From assembly GCA_025355995.1 (NCBI GenBank), contig JANXYQ010000073.1, positions 1-33,749 of the forward strand: 33,749 nt of DNA. The letters run 5' to 3'. Each line of letters begins with the position of its first letter. The stretch's first letter is position 1. Below, piece by piece: positions 17,446 through 25,986 of this stretch. This DNA comes from Spirochaetaceae bacterium. GTDB taxonomy: Bacteria; Spirochaetota; Spirochaetia; Treponematales; Rectinemataceae. The notes below the pieces were generated by a model that ran no database searches, had not been told where the DNA came from, and worked only from the letters and a program-made list of their open reading frames with translations. The position numbers and the translations under genes are program-made.

Positions 17446-18921
17446 TCAGCTCCTTCTCGGTATGGAAAAATAGAACGTAGATCCCTCTCCGAGGCGGCCC
17501 TCGGCCCAGACCTTCCCTCCGTGGCGGGCGACTATCTTCTTGACCATGGCGAGGCCCACGCCGTTTCCGGGGAATTCGACCTCGCCGTGGAGCCGATTGA
17601 ACATGCCGAAGAGCTTGTCGGCGTAGCGCGGGTCGAAGCCTACGCCGCGATCCCGGACGTAGTAGACGCTCACGCCGTCCTCGGCGCGTCCCCCGACCTC
17701 GATCGAATGCCTCGGGCTCGGAACCGAGTACTTGAGCGCGTTGGAGAGCAGGTTGGCCCAAACCCGCTCGATCATGGGCGCGTCGACGTAGGCATCGGGC
17801 AGGTTGCCCACCCGGAAATCGAAATCGCTCGCGACCTCGGGGCCGGCGACCAGGGCGAAAGCGTCGCTGGCGGTTGACCGCATGTCCACTGCCGAGAGGC
17901 AGAGATCCGTCCTGCCGAGGCGCGAGATCTCCAGCAGGCTCCCGATGAGATCGTCCATCTTCACAGCCCCCCCGCGGATGATGGCGAGGATGCGCGCCCC
18001 TTCGGCGCTCAGGGCGGGGCCCAGCTCCTCCTCGAGGAGGCGGGAGTAGCCATCGATCGATCGCAGGGGGGCCCGGAGATCGTGGGCGACGGAGTAGGCG
18101 AAGGACTCGAGCTCTTCGTTCGAGGTTCGGAGCTCGGCGGTGCGCAGGGCGACGCTCTCCTCGAGGTTGGCCTTCGAGGTGAGGAGGCCCGCGAGGGACT
18201 CGGTCATGCGGTTGATCCCTAGGGCCACCTCCGATATCTCGTCCCCGGAATCCGTCGCGAGCCGGTAGCTAAGCTCCCCGCCACCTATGACGGTCGTGCC
18301 TTCCTTCAGGCGCCCTATGCCCGCGTTCAGGATCCGTCCGATCAGAAAGCCGTTGACCAGTACCACCGCCACCACCACGGCGAGGCAGGCTCCGAAGAGC
18401 CAGTTCGATGCCGACATCAGGAAGCTGAGCTCGCCGAAGCGGAGCTCGACGAGCCTCGCGGCGTCGTCGCGCAAGATAGAAGCCCGTATGTTCAGCTGGC
18501 TGAAGAGGGTCTGGTCGTACTCCGCGGCGAGGCTCCGCGCGATCGGATCGGAGTCCATACCCCTCGTATTCTCGATCAGCTTGGCGAAGAGCGAGTTGAT
18601 GTTCGCACCCACCTCACTCATTTCCACGAGGATCTCCTGGTCTTTCGCTCCCTGGAAATCCAAGCGCGCCCTGGTCAATTGCCCGGCCAGGGTCGCGGTC
18701 TTGGCCAGCCACTGCGACTTGGGGCGCTCCTCGCGGTGGATATAGTACTCGTCTCTCAGCATGATCCTCTCGAGCACGGTGTCCCCAATGTCGTTCGCGA
18801 GGCTCAAGTCTTTGTTCGCCTTCCAGATCCGGTCGGTGGAGTACCACAGGGAGCCGAGGGAGACGAGGATCATCGCCAGGGAGGCGCCCATGGTGAGCGC
18901 GAGAAGGGAGCGAATCCTCAT
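17446..18921 (-). CDS. Membrane histidine kinase with HAMP domain, coupled to a solute-binding protein
   Basis: 491 residues. TM1 is about 8-27 ([20 protein letters not shown]), with a helical periplasmic domain of about 150 residues (CHASE3/four-helix-like). TM2 is about 178-200 ([20 protein letters not shown]), then HAMP. The phospho-acceptor is in [19 protein letters not shown]. The ATPase domain is of the phytochrome-associated type ([38 protein letters not shown]). The ATG overlaps the stop of the upstream binding-protein gene (ATGA), so the two are made together, and the periplasmic domain probably reads that protein's ligand state. The phosphate acceptor is probably the Rcp1-like receiver encoded two bases downstream. 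Confidence 0.95.
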   Translation of the reverse strand: MRIRSLLALTMGASLAMILVSLGSLWYSTDRIWKANKDLSLANDIGDTVLERIMLRDEYYIHREERPKSQWLAKTATLAGQLTRARLDFQGAKDQEILVEMSEVGANINSLFAKLIENTRGMDSDPIARSLAAEYDQTLFSQLNIRASILRDDAARLVELRFGELSFLMSASNWLFGACLAVVVAVVLVNGFLIGRILNAGIGRLKEGTTVIGGGELSYRLATDSGDEISEVALGINRMTESLAGLLTSKANLEESVALRTAELRTSNEELESFAYSVAHDLRAPLRSIDGYSRLLEEELGPALSAEGARILAIIRGGAVKMDDLIGSLLEISRLGRTDLCLSAVDMRSTASDAFALVAGPEVASDFDFRVGNLPDAYVDAPMIERVWANLLSNALKYSVPSPRHSIEVGGRAEDGVSVYYVRDRGVGFDPRYADKLFGMFNRLHGEVEFPGNGVGLAMVKKIVARHGGKVWAEGRLGEGSTFYFSIPRRS

Positions 18922-19907
18922 CGGGTAAGCCTCATCCTCTCCGGAGCGACGGAGTGGAGGGCGTCCCCCCGCAGTGTATCGAGGTAATTCGGCATCCCCG
19001 CGTACGATGCGGGCCGCAGGTCCATGGCCCAGCGGGACTCGTCCTCGAGGACCAGGAGGAGGGATTGCTCGATGCCCACCTGGAATCGAAACAGCTCCAG
19101 CAGGGGCTTAAGCCTGCTCTCGTCGGTCCTCGTGTACGAGGCGATTATCGACAGGGCCTTCTCCGGGCTCTGCTTCATGAATTCCTCGCCGCGGATCAGG
19201 GCGCGGATCAGGCCCCTCATCGCGGCCGAATTTTTCTCGACGAAGGCTCGGCCGCCGACGACCAGGTCGCTCGCCGTGTAGATGCCCTCCCCGGAGAATA
19301 CCGTCCCCTTCCCCCCGAGGACCGCGTCGACCTCGAGGAGGAGGGGATTCCAGAGCACCGCCGCGGCGATCTTCCCGCTTTTCAGGTCGCGAAGGATATC
19401 CCCGAGCTGAGTATCGATTATCCTGACCCGCGAATCCGAGATCTTGTTCGCTACCAGGAAGGAATGGAGGAAATACTCGGTGGCGCTGCCCCTCGTCACC
19501 CCGATAGCCTTTCCGACCAGGTCGGCTGGCTTCGCAACCCCGGAAGCCCGGTTGGCGACCAGGGCCAGGTTCCTATCGGAGGACCCGACGGCCGCGACGA
19601 CGCTCAGCCTCTCGCCGCCGAGGATGGCGAAGACCAGGGGAGTTTCCAGGACGGTGGCGAGGTCTGCCTCTCCCCTTATAAGGGCGGCCAGGGCGTCCTT
19701 GCCGACGACGAAGGGCTTGACGTTCACGGCGAGGCCCTCGGCCTCGAAATAGCCCTGGGCGAGGGCGACGTGGACAATGCCGAAGTCCGGGTTCATGACG
19801 CAGGCGAGGTTGACGGGCGTCTGTCGTACCGCGGCCTTCCGCGCGTCCCTGACGCAACCTGCGAGCAGCAGGGCCGCCGCGATGACAATCGCAATTCCTT
19901 TTTTCAT
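18918..19907 (-). CDS. Lipoprotein solute-binding protein (SsuA/NMT1-like), orphan
   Basis: 329 residues. The signal peptide ends in a lipobox (LLLAGC, Cys 18), so the mature protein is membrane-anchored and faces the periplasm. The fold is that of the SsuA/TauA/ThiY group (type II binding proteins for sulfonates, nitrate or thiamine precursors): FGIVHVALAQGYFEAEGL, GEADLATVLETPLV, LVGKAIGVTRGSATEYFLHS. The ligand is unknown. No ABC permease or ATPase is encoded nearby; instead it is translationally coupled to a membrane histidine kinase, so a sensing role is likelier than transport. The ATG at 19907 is chosen because the signal peptide starts there and GAGGAG precedes it. Confidence 0.92.
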   Translation of the reverse strand: MKKGIAIVIAAALLLAGCVRDARKAAVRQTPVNLACVMNPDFGIVHVALAQGYFEAEGLAVNVKPFVVGKDALAALIRGEADLATVLETPLVFAILGGERLSVVAAVGSSDRNLALVANRASGVAKPADLVGKAIGVTRGSATEYFLHSFLVANKISDSRVRIIDTQLGDILRDLKSGKIAAAVLWNPLLLEVDAVLGGKGTVFSGEGIYTASDLVVGGRAFVEKNSAAMRGLIRALIRGEEFMKQSPEKALSIIASYTRTDESRLKPLLELFRFQVGIEQSLLLVLEDESRWAMDLRPASYAGMPNYLDTLRGDALHSVAPERMRLTR

Positions 19908-19945
19908 GCCTCGCTCCTCGGGCGCAGCAGCGACTTCGCCTACAA

Positions 19946-19973
19946 AGTCTAGCCCTATCCGATCCAATTGCAA
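19946..19973 (-). promoter_or_regulatory. Putative promoter of the minus-strand signalling operon
   Basis: Minus-strand TTGCAA (19968-19973), a 16-base spacer ending AGGGC, and TAGACT (19946-19951) followed by TTG. It leaves a leader of about 31 bases with a ribosome site. It is nearly identical to the divergent promoter at 20007-20034. Confidence 0.6.
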
Positions 19974-20006
19974 GGGCGAGGAGCTCGCGCGGAATTTGCT
20001 CGCGGT

Positions 20007-20034
20007 TTGACATCGGAACCGCGAGGGCTAGACT
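20007..20034 (+). promoter_or_regulatory. Putative promoter of the plus-strand kinase pair
   Basis: TTGACA (20007-20012), a 16-base spacer ending AGGGC, and TAGACT (20029-20034) followed by TTT. It leaves a leader of about 33 bases with a strong purine-rich ribosome site. The two divergent -35 boxes are 33 bases apart. Confidence 0.65.
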
Positions 20035-20073
20035 TTTAGTGGCGCTAGAAACGTCTCGCCGAGGGGGAAGGGG

Positions 20074-21858
20074 ATGAATACAGCAGGGTCACGTCCGCGC
20101 CCGGCCAGCGCCGCGCTGGAGCTCATCCGCCTCATGCCCGAGCTCTCGGAGGCGCCGAGCGAGGCGGAGGCGATCGCGCTCTTCGTAGCGGCGATCGGGA
20201 GGATCTGGCCTGGGAGAGCGGCGGGCTTCCGGGTCTCCCTCCCCGAGGGGGAGGATTCGCTCTCGATCGAGGGCGCCCAGCTCCTGCCGAAAGCGGACCG
20301 CGAGCTCATCGAGGGCGCGGTCGACATGCTCCGCCTCGTCCTAAAATGCCGGCGGGAGCGCGAATACCGGCTGGCGAACGCCCGCTTCCGCCGCATGATC
20401 GACTCGAATATCGTGGGCGTAGCCATCGCCACGGCGGACGGCAGGATCGTCGAGGCCAACGACTATTTTCTGAGGATAGTGGGTTTTACGAGAGCGGAAT
20501 TCGAGTCCGGCATCGTCGATTGGCGGACCATCACCCCGCCCGAGTGGCTGCCGGCGGACGAGGCGGCGATCGGGGAACTGCGGAAGCGGGGAACCTGCGC
20601 GCCTTACGAGAAGGAATACGCGCGCCGCGACGGCTCCAGGGCCGCCGTGCAGATCGTGGACGCGCTGCTGCCCGGTCCGGAGGAGCAGATCGCCGCCTTC
20701 GTCCTCGACGTCACCGCGAGGAGGCGATCCGAAGAATCCCTCCGCGAGGCGCAAAAGATGGCCCACCTCGGCTTCTGGCGCTGGGAGGTGTCCACGGGGG
20801 CGGTGGAGTGGTCCGAGGAAGTGTACCGGATCTTCCGCCTCGATCCAGGGAGCTTCGTCCCGCGGATCGAATCGATCATGGCCCTCTCGCCCTTGGAAGA
20901 CGACAATCAGCGGGATCGGGAGCTCATCCGGAGGGCGACCGAGAGCCGCGAGGCGGGAAGCTACGAGCAGCGCTTCCTCCGGCCGGACGGCGGGGTCGGC
21001 TATTATTCCTCGACCTTCCATGGGGAGTACGACGGAAGCGGAGGCCTCGCGCGCATCATCGGGACCGTGCAGGACATCACGGAGCGGAAGGAGGCGGAAG
21101 AGGCGACGCGGCTGCGGGAGCGGCGCGACGCCGAGGGCCTGGAGCGGCTCGTCCGAGAGCGTACAGCCCAGCTCGTGGCGGCCAACGCCGAGCTCGAGGC
21201 CTTCGCCTACTCGGTCTCCCACGACCTCCGGGCGCCGCTACGGGCCATCGACGGCTACACCAGCATCCTCGTCGAGGGCTACGAGCCCCTCCTGGACGCC
21301 GAGGGCCGCAGGATCTGCGCCGTGATAGTGGAGAGCGCCCGGCGCATGGGCGCCCTCATCGAGAAGCTCCTCTCCTTCTCGCGCGTGGGCCGCAGCGGGA
21401 TGGAGCCCGTAGCCGTGGACATGGGCGAGCTGGCCACGAAGGTCTTCCTCCAGCTTACGAACACCAAGGCGCGGGAGCGGATCTCGCTGCGCATCGCCAA
21501 ACTTCCGGCAGCCTTCGGCGATCCCGGCCTCCTGCGCCAGCTCTGGGCCAACCTCCTCTCGAACGCCTTGAAATTCACGTCCAAGAATCCGCGGGCCGTT
21601 ATCGAGGTGGAGGGAGAAACGAGCGAGTCCGAACTCGTGTACTCGGTCAAGGACGACGGCGCCGGCTTCGACCCGCGCTACGCGGACAAGCTCTTCAAGG
21701 TATTCCAGCGCCTGCACCGCGTCGAGGACTTCGAGGGGACGGGTGTGGGCCTGGCCATCGCCCACCGCATCGTGGCGCTCCACGCGGGCAGGATCTGGGC
21801 CGAGGGCAGCGTGGGCGGCGGGGCGACATTCAGCTTCACGCTGAGGAAGGACGCATGA
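20074..21858 (+). CDS. PAS-PAS sensor histidine kinase
   Basis: 594-residue soluble kinase. After a helical N-terminus come a PAS domain (about 100-220; FRRMIDSNIVGVAIATADG) and a second, PAS_3-like domain (about 225-345; AQKMAHLGFWRWEVSTGAVE). The phospho-acceptor His is in [19 protein letters not shown]. The ATPase domain has [31 protein letters not shown] and GTGVGLAIAHRIV. The ATG follows GAGGGGGAAGGGG. The catalytic half closely resembles the kinases encoded at 17446-18921 and 21855-23648, which suggests duplication. The next kinase starts within the stop codon (ATGA), so the pair is co-translated. It lacks a membrane anchor. Confidence 0.95.
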   Translation: MNTAGSRPRPASAALELIRLMPELSEAPSEAEAIALFVAAIGRIWPGRAAGFRVSLPEGEDSLSIEGAQLLPKADRELIEGAVDMLRLVLKCRREREYRLANARFRRMIDSNIVGVAIATADGRIVEANDYFLRIVGFTRAEFESGIVDWRTITPPEWLPADEAAIGELRKRGTCAPYEKEYARRDGSRAAVQIVDALLPGPEEQIAAFVLDVTARRRSEESLREAQKMAHLGFWRWEVSTGAVEWSEEVYRIFRLDPGSFVPRIESIMALSPLEDDNQRDRELIRRATESREAGSYEQRFLRPDGGVGYYSSTFHGEYDGSGGLARIIGTVQDITERKEAEEATRLRERRDAEGLERLVRERTAQLVAANAELEAFAYSVSHDLRAPLRAIDGYTSILVEGYEPLLDAEGRRICAVIVESARRMGALIEKLLSFSRVGRSGMEPVAVDMGELATKVFLQLTNTKARERISLRIAKLPAAFGDPGLLRQLWANLLSNALKFTSKNPRAVIEVEGETSESELVYSVKDDGAGFDPRYADKLFKVFQRLHRVEDFEGTGVGLAIAHRIVALHAGRIWAEGSVGGGATFSFTLRKDA

Positions 21859-23648
21859 ACCTCATCGACATGCGCACCATCTTCCTGACTCAGATCATGA
21901 CCGACGCCCTGTGCACCCTGGTGATGGCCCTCCTCTGGTTCCAGAACCGACGCCGCTTCCCGGGCATCGGGTACTGGCTCCTGGACTTCGCCCTCCAGAC
22001 CGCCGCCATCCTCCTCATCCTCCTGCGGGGAGTCATTCCGGATTGGCTTTCGATGACGGTCTCCAATGCCGCGGTGATAGTGGGGTCCCTCCTCGGCTAC
22101 GTCGGCCTCGCCCGCTTCGCGGGGAAGAGGGTGCCGCAGGCGCACAACGTTGCCCTCGTCCTGCTTTTCATCGCCGTCCACATCTATTTCGAGGTAGCCA
22201 GTCCGAGCATAGCCGCGCGCAATCTCAATGTCTCGCTGACCCTCCTCGCCATCTGCGCGCAGTGCGTCTGGCTGGTCGCGCGCGGCTTCGCGCCGGGCGC
22301 GCGCCGGGGCTCGCGCTCGGTCGCCCTGGTCTTCTTCCTGTTCTGCCTGGTGAGCCTGATCCGCGTCGGGGTCATCGTCGCGAAGCCGCCCACGAGCCAG
22401 GATCTCTTCCGCTCGGGGAGCTACGATACCCTCGTGCTGCTAAGTTACAAGCTCCTCCTCATCGCCCTGACCTTCGCCCTGACGCTCATGATCAACGGCC
22501 GCCTCCTCCGCGAGATCCGGAGCGAGGAGGAGAAATTCGCTACGATCTTCCGCCTCTCGCCCTACGCCATCACCCTCTCACGCATGGAAGACGGCCGCCT
22601 CCTCGACGCGAACGAGGCCTTCCAGAAGATCTCCGGCTACTCCTCCGCCGAGGCCATCGGAGAGAGCGCCGTAGACCTTCGGCTCTGGGCCGCCGCGGAT
22701 AACCGCGAAGAGGTGGTCCGCGACCTAGCCGCGGGGAGACGGGTCTTCGGCAGGGAGTTCCTATTCCGACGGAAGTCGGGCGAGCTCCTCACGGGCCTCT
22801 TCTCGGCCGAGATCGTCGACCTCGACGGCCGCCCCAGCATGCTGGCCAGCATAGCCGACATCACCGAGAACAAGCGGGCCGCCGAGGAGCTGCGGGCCCA
22901 GGCCGAGGGCTTCGCCGCCGAGCTCGAGCGCCGCGTCGCCCTGCGCACAGCCCAGCTCGAGGCCGCCAGCGAGGAGCTCGAGGCCTTCGCCTACTCGGTG
23001 TCCCACGACCTGCGCTCGCCGCTGCGTGCGGTGGACGGCTTCGCACGCATCCTCGCGGACGAATACGGCTACCGTCTCGACGACGAGGGCAGGCGGATCT
23101 GCTCGGTGATCGGCGAGGGCGCCGGCGAGATGGGCAGGCTCATCGACGACCTCCTCGCCTTCACGAAGCTCGGCCGCTCCGCCATGCGGCGCGAGGCGGC
23201 GGACATGGAGGCGCTGGCACGCTCCGCCTTCCTCGAGGCCGCGGGCAGCGAGGATCGGGCGCGGATCGACTTCCGCCTCGGGCCCCTGTCCGCTGCCCAT
23301 GGCGACGCCAGGCGACTCGGCCAGGTCTGGCTCGAGCTCCTGTCCAACGCGGTGAAATTCTCCTCCAAAAAGGAGAGGGCGGTCATCGAGGTGGCCGCCT
23401 CGGAGAGCGAGGATGAGATCGTCTATTCCGTCCGCGACAATGGCGCCGGCTTCGACATGGCCTTCGCCCACAAGCTCTTCCGCGTTTTCCAGCGCCTGCA
23501 CGGGGCGACCGAGTACCCGGGGCGAGGAGTCGGGCTGGCCATGGTGCATCGGATAATCGGTCGCCACGGCGGCCGCGTCTGGGCCGAGGGCAGGCCGGGA
23601 GAGGGGGCGACCTTCTCCTTCTCGCTGCCCAGAAACCCGAGGCTTTAG
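21855..23648 (+). CDS. Multi-pass membrane PAS histidine kinase
   Basis: 597 residues. The first 220 form about seven hydrophobic helices with short loops (IMTDALCTLVMALLWFQN, LQTAAILLILLRGVIP, LLLIALTFALTLMING), an integral-membrane sensor like the 7TM or MHYT types but not one I can name. A PAS domain follows (about 225-345; FATIFRLSPYAITLSRMEDG). Then come HisKA (FAYSVSHDLRSPLRAVDGF) and the ATPase domain (ELLSNAVKFSSK, DNGAGFDMAFAHKLFRVFQ, GRGVGLAMVHRII). The ATG at 21855 overlaps the previous stop and has AAGGA upstream; the open frame reaching back to 20346 is a shadow. It is paralogous to its neighbour in the catalytic half. Confidence 0.94.
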   Translation: MNLIDMRTIFLTQIMTDALCTLVMALLWFQNRRRFPGIGYWLLDFALQTAAILLILLRGVIPDWLSMTVSNAAVIVGSLLGYVGLARFAGKRVPQAHNVALVLLFIAVHIYFEVASPSIAARNLNVSLTLLAICAQCVWLVARGFAPGARRGSRSVALVFFLFCLVSLIRVGVIVAKPPTSQDLFRSGSYDTLVLLSYKLLLIALTFALTLMINGRLLREIRSEEEKFATIFRLSPYAITLSRMEDGRLLDANEAFQKISGYSSAEAIGESAVDLRLWAAADNREEVVRDLAAGRRVFGREFLFRRKSGELLTGLFSAEIVDLDGRPSMLASIADITENKRAAEELRAQAEGFAAELERRVALRTAQLEAASEELEAFAYSVSHDLRSPLRAVDGFARILADEYGYRLDDEGRRICSVIGEGAGEMGRLIDDLLAFTKLGRSAMRREAADMEALARSAFLEAAGSEDRARIDFRLGPLSAAHGDARRLGQVWLELLSNAVKFSSKKERAVIEVAASESEDEIVYSVRDNGAGFDMAFAHKLFRVFQRLHGATEYPGRGVGLAMVHRIIGRHGGRVWAEGRPGEGATFSFSLPRNPRL

Positions 23649-23784
23649 GACCGAGCGATCCGATCGCCGCGAAATGACGCAGTTTTTCCATGGCGCCTCG
23701 CGGGGACCGCATGGGCGCAAGGCCCCCGCGATCAACTAAACCGTAGGCGAGGAGACTCTCCCTGTCAAGAAAAGCGCTTGCGCC

Positions 23785-24390
23785 CTAGCCCTCCAGGAAG
23801 GCGTCGATCCGCGCCGTCAGCCCCGCGTAGTCCTCTACGGCGGAGAGGTCGGGGCACTGGGTCTTGATCGAGGCCGGCGCGCGGAAGAGGCAGCCCGAGT
23901 CCGCCGCGCGGATCATCGACAGGTCGTTGTAGGAGTCCCCCGCGGCGAAGACGCGGAAGTTGAGCGATTTCAGGGCCTCGACGGAATGGCGCTTGCCCTC
24001 TTTCTGCCGCATCTCGTAGCCGACGATCGCTCCCGCCGCGTCTATGGTCAGTCTATTGCAGAAGAGCGCGGGATAGCCGAGCTTCGCCATCAAGGGCTGG
24101 GCGAACTGGGTGAAGGTATCGGACAAGATGACCAGCTGCGTCCGGGCTCGGAGGGCCTGGGAGAATTCCATCGCCCCGGGGAGGACGTCCATGCCGCCGA
24201 TGACCCTCTGGACGTCGGGGAGCCTGAGCCCGTGCTTCTCGAGGATGTCGAGGCGATACCGCATGAGCTTGTCGTAGTCGGGCTCGTCGCGGGTCGTCAG
24301 CTTGAGCTCGGGTATGCCCGTCGCCTCGGAGAAAGTTATCCAGATTTCCGGTACGAGGACTCCCTCGAGGTCGAGGCAAACGAGGTCCAC
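23785..24390 (-). CDS. thrH: ThrH-like phosphoserine phosphatase / homoserine phosphotransferase
   Basis: 201 residues, a HAD-superfamily enzyme. It begins at once with motif I, CLDLEGVLVPEIW (nucleophile Asp, second acid Glu), the hallmark of ThrH, followed by VILSDTFTQFAQPLMAKLGY (motif II), the Lys-containing KEGKRHSVEALKSL, and AAGDSYNDLSMI (motif IV). ThrH dephosphorylates phosphoserine and can move the phosphate to homoserine. The length matches the family (about 205). I chose the GTG at 24390, preceded by GGAGGG with 7-base spacing, over an ATG 78 bases upstream that adds 26 residues foreign to the family. It is divergent from the helicase gene. Confidence 0.93.
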   Translation of the reverse strand: MDLVCLDLEGVLVPEIWITFSEATGIPELKLTTRDEPDYDKLMRYRLDILEKHGLRLPDVQRVIGGMDVLPGAMEFSQALRARTQLVILSDTFTQFAQPLMAKLGYPALFCNRLTIDAAGAIVGYEMRQKEGKRHSVEALKSLNFRVFAAGDSYNDLSMIRAADSGCLFRAPASIKTQCPDLSAVEDYAGLTARIDAFLEG

Positions 24391-24497
24391 TGCGCTACCC
24401 TCCGGGGCTGGACGATAGCACGGCGGAAGCGATTTGGGATAGGTCGCGGGCGACCGCTGTCCCGCCATCGCCTTTCCGGGCTAGTGTTACGAACCTT

Positions 24498-25655
24498 ATG
24501 GAAACCGACGCGATCCCGATCCCCTTCTCCTCCCTCGGCCTCGCGTCCGGACTGCTCCAAGCTCTCGAGGCAGAGGGCTACGCCTCTGCCCTTCCTGTCC
24601 AGGCGAGGGCCATCCCCCTCGCCCTCACCGGAGCCGACGCGGTAGTGCTCTCGCTCACCGGCTCGGGGAAGACCGTCGCCTTCGTCGCGCCCCTCCTCCA
24701 GCGCCTGGGCGCCGAGGGAAGGGCGGGGGCGAACGCGACGGCCGCCCTGATCCTGGTCCCGACCCGCGAGCTGGCAGCCCAGGTCCGCGCCGTCGCCGAG
24801 AGGCTCGCCCGCTTCCTGCCCAGGCGGCTCAAGATCCAGGCGGTCTTCGGCGGCGTCTCGATCAATCCGCAGATGCTCGCCCTGCGCGGAGGCGCCGATA
24901 TCCTGGTGGCGACCCCCGGGCGCCTCCTCGACCTGATGGAGAAGAACGCGGTCAAGCTGGGCAGCGTGAGGACGCTCGTCCTCGACGAGGCCGACCGCAT
25001 GCTCGACCTGGGATTCGACGACGAGATGGGCAGGATACTGGCCCTCCTCCCGCACGAGCGGCAGACCCTCCTCTTCGCGGCCACCTGGGATCCCCTCGTG
25101 CAGCGACTGGCCGATGCCTACCTGCGCCATCCGGAGGTCGCCGATATGGGCGGCATCGCCAGTGAGGCTAGCGCGACGAGAGCCCCGCATCGGTCCGAGG
25201 GAGTCTACCTCCTCCCCCGCGACGACAAGGGTCCCCTCCTTCGCCGCCTCCTGGCCGAGAACGGCTGGGCCAGGATCTTGGTCTTCGCCAGCTCGATACG
25301 CAGGGCCGACAACGTGGCGCGGAAGCTCGAGGCCGACGGGGTCGGCGTCGCGGTCCTCCACGGGGACAAGAGCCAGGGCGCGCGGACGAAGGCCCTCGAG
25401 GATTTCCGGAGCGGCAAGGTCAGGGTCCTCGTCGCCACCGACCTCGCCTCGCGTGGCCTGGACATCGAGGCTCTGGATTGCGTGATCAACTACGAACTGC
25501 CCCGCGCCGCCCTCGACTACGTCCATCGCACGGGCAGGACGAGCAGGGCGGGACAGGCGGGCACGGTGATCTCCCTGGTCTGCCCCGATGAGGAGCCCGG
25601 CCTGAATCTAGTAGAAAGGCGGTTGGGGAAGGCATTGGACAGGATCGAGCCCTAG
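24498..25655 (+). CDS. DEAD-box RNA helicase, short form
   Basis: 385 residues, an ATP-dependent RNA helicase core with almost no C-terminal extension. Motifs run in order: Q motif (LPVQARAIPLAL), I (SLTGSGKT), Ia (PTRELAAQ), Ib (TPGRLLDLM), II (VLDEADRMLDLGFD), III (AATWD, where the family has SAT), IV (ILVFASSIRRAD), V (VATDLASRGLDI) and VI (YVHRTGRTSRAG, where HRIGRTGR is usual). Loss of the Ser in motif III is noteworthy because it helps couple ATP hydrolysis to unwinding. It resembles RhlE/RhlB-type proteins, but I do not assign one. No obvious ribosome site precedes the ATG; a TAGTGT lies 10 bases upstream. Confidence 0.93.
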   Translation: METDAIPIPFSSLGLASGLLQALEAEGYASALPVQARAIPLALTGADAVVLSLTGSGKTVAFVAPLLQRLGAEGRAGANATAALILVPTRELAAQVRAVAERLARFLPRRLKIQAVFGGVSINPQMLALRGGADILVATPGRLLDLMEKNAVKLGSVRTLVLDEADRMLDLGFDDEMGRILALLPHERQTLLFAATWDPLVQRLADAYLRHPEVADMGGIASEASATRAPHRSEGVYLLPRDDKGPLLRRLLAENGWARILVFASSIRRADNVARKLEADGVGVAVLHGDKSQGARTKALEDFRSGKVRVLVATDLASRGLDIEALDCVINYELPRAALDYVHRTGRTSRAGQAGTVISLVCPDEEPGLNLVERRLGKALDRIEP

Positions 25656-25669
25656 GGCGTCGCCCCGCC

Positions 25670-25945
25670 CTACTTCTCGCCCTTCGCCTCGAAGAAGGGC
25701 GCGTAGGCTTTGTCCGCGCCGAGGACGTGGGTCCCGAGCCAATCCCTGAGAAACTCCATCGTCTCGTGCGAGAGGAGGCTCGGGCTGGAGAACCTGTCCG
25801 CCTTGAGGGCCGTGAGCTCGCCGACAATTCGCCGGGGCTCGGCAGCGTGCTCGGCCGCGGCCGGATAGCCGTGCTTGGCCAGCATAGCTTCGTCGATCCG
25901 TTGGATCCCGACCGAGAACTCCTCGCGCCATACGATGAATTCCAT
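25670..25945 (-). pseudogene. Bacteriohemerythrin with internal deletion
   Basis: 91 codons remain of a family of about 135. The N-terminus (MEFIVWREEFSVGIQRID) and C-terminus (AKHGYPAAAEHAAEP, then LRDWLGTHVLGADKAYAPFF) are unmistakable. The part between, which carries the first iron-binding His, the next His and the bridging Glu, is gone: the sequence jumps from GIQRID to EAMLAKHGYP. The second His of the EHxxxH pair is also Pro. It therefore cannot hold the normal di-iron site or bind oxygen. The frame is open and the promoter looks intact (TTGCAA, 17, TATGCA, then 7 bases to the ATG). It is convergent with the helicase gene. Confidence 0.8.
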
Positions 25946-25952
25946 AGGCCTA

Positions 25953-25981
25953 TGCATAGGCGCGAAGGGCGACATTTGCAA
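25953..25981 (-). promoter_or_regulatory. Putative promoter of the hemerythrin remnant, leaderless layout
   Basis: Minus-strand TTGCAA (25976-25981), a 17-base spacer and TATGCA (25953-25958), then 7 bases to the ATG at 25945. A perfect 14-base palindrome, GCCTATGCATAGGC (25948-25961), covers the -10, overlapping a second 12-base one, CATAGGCCTATG (25943-25954). Confidence 0.5.
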
Positions 25982-25986
25982 AGCAT

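Noticed and set aside
20346-21854. Apparent 500-codon N-terminal extension of the second plus-strand kinase
   Set aside because: This part is Arg/Pro-rich shadow sequence of the kinase at 20074-21858. The real start is the ATG at 21855, which has a ribosome site and begins the membrane domain.
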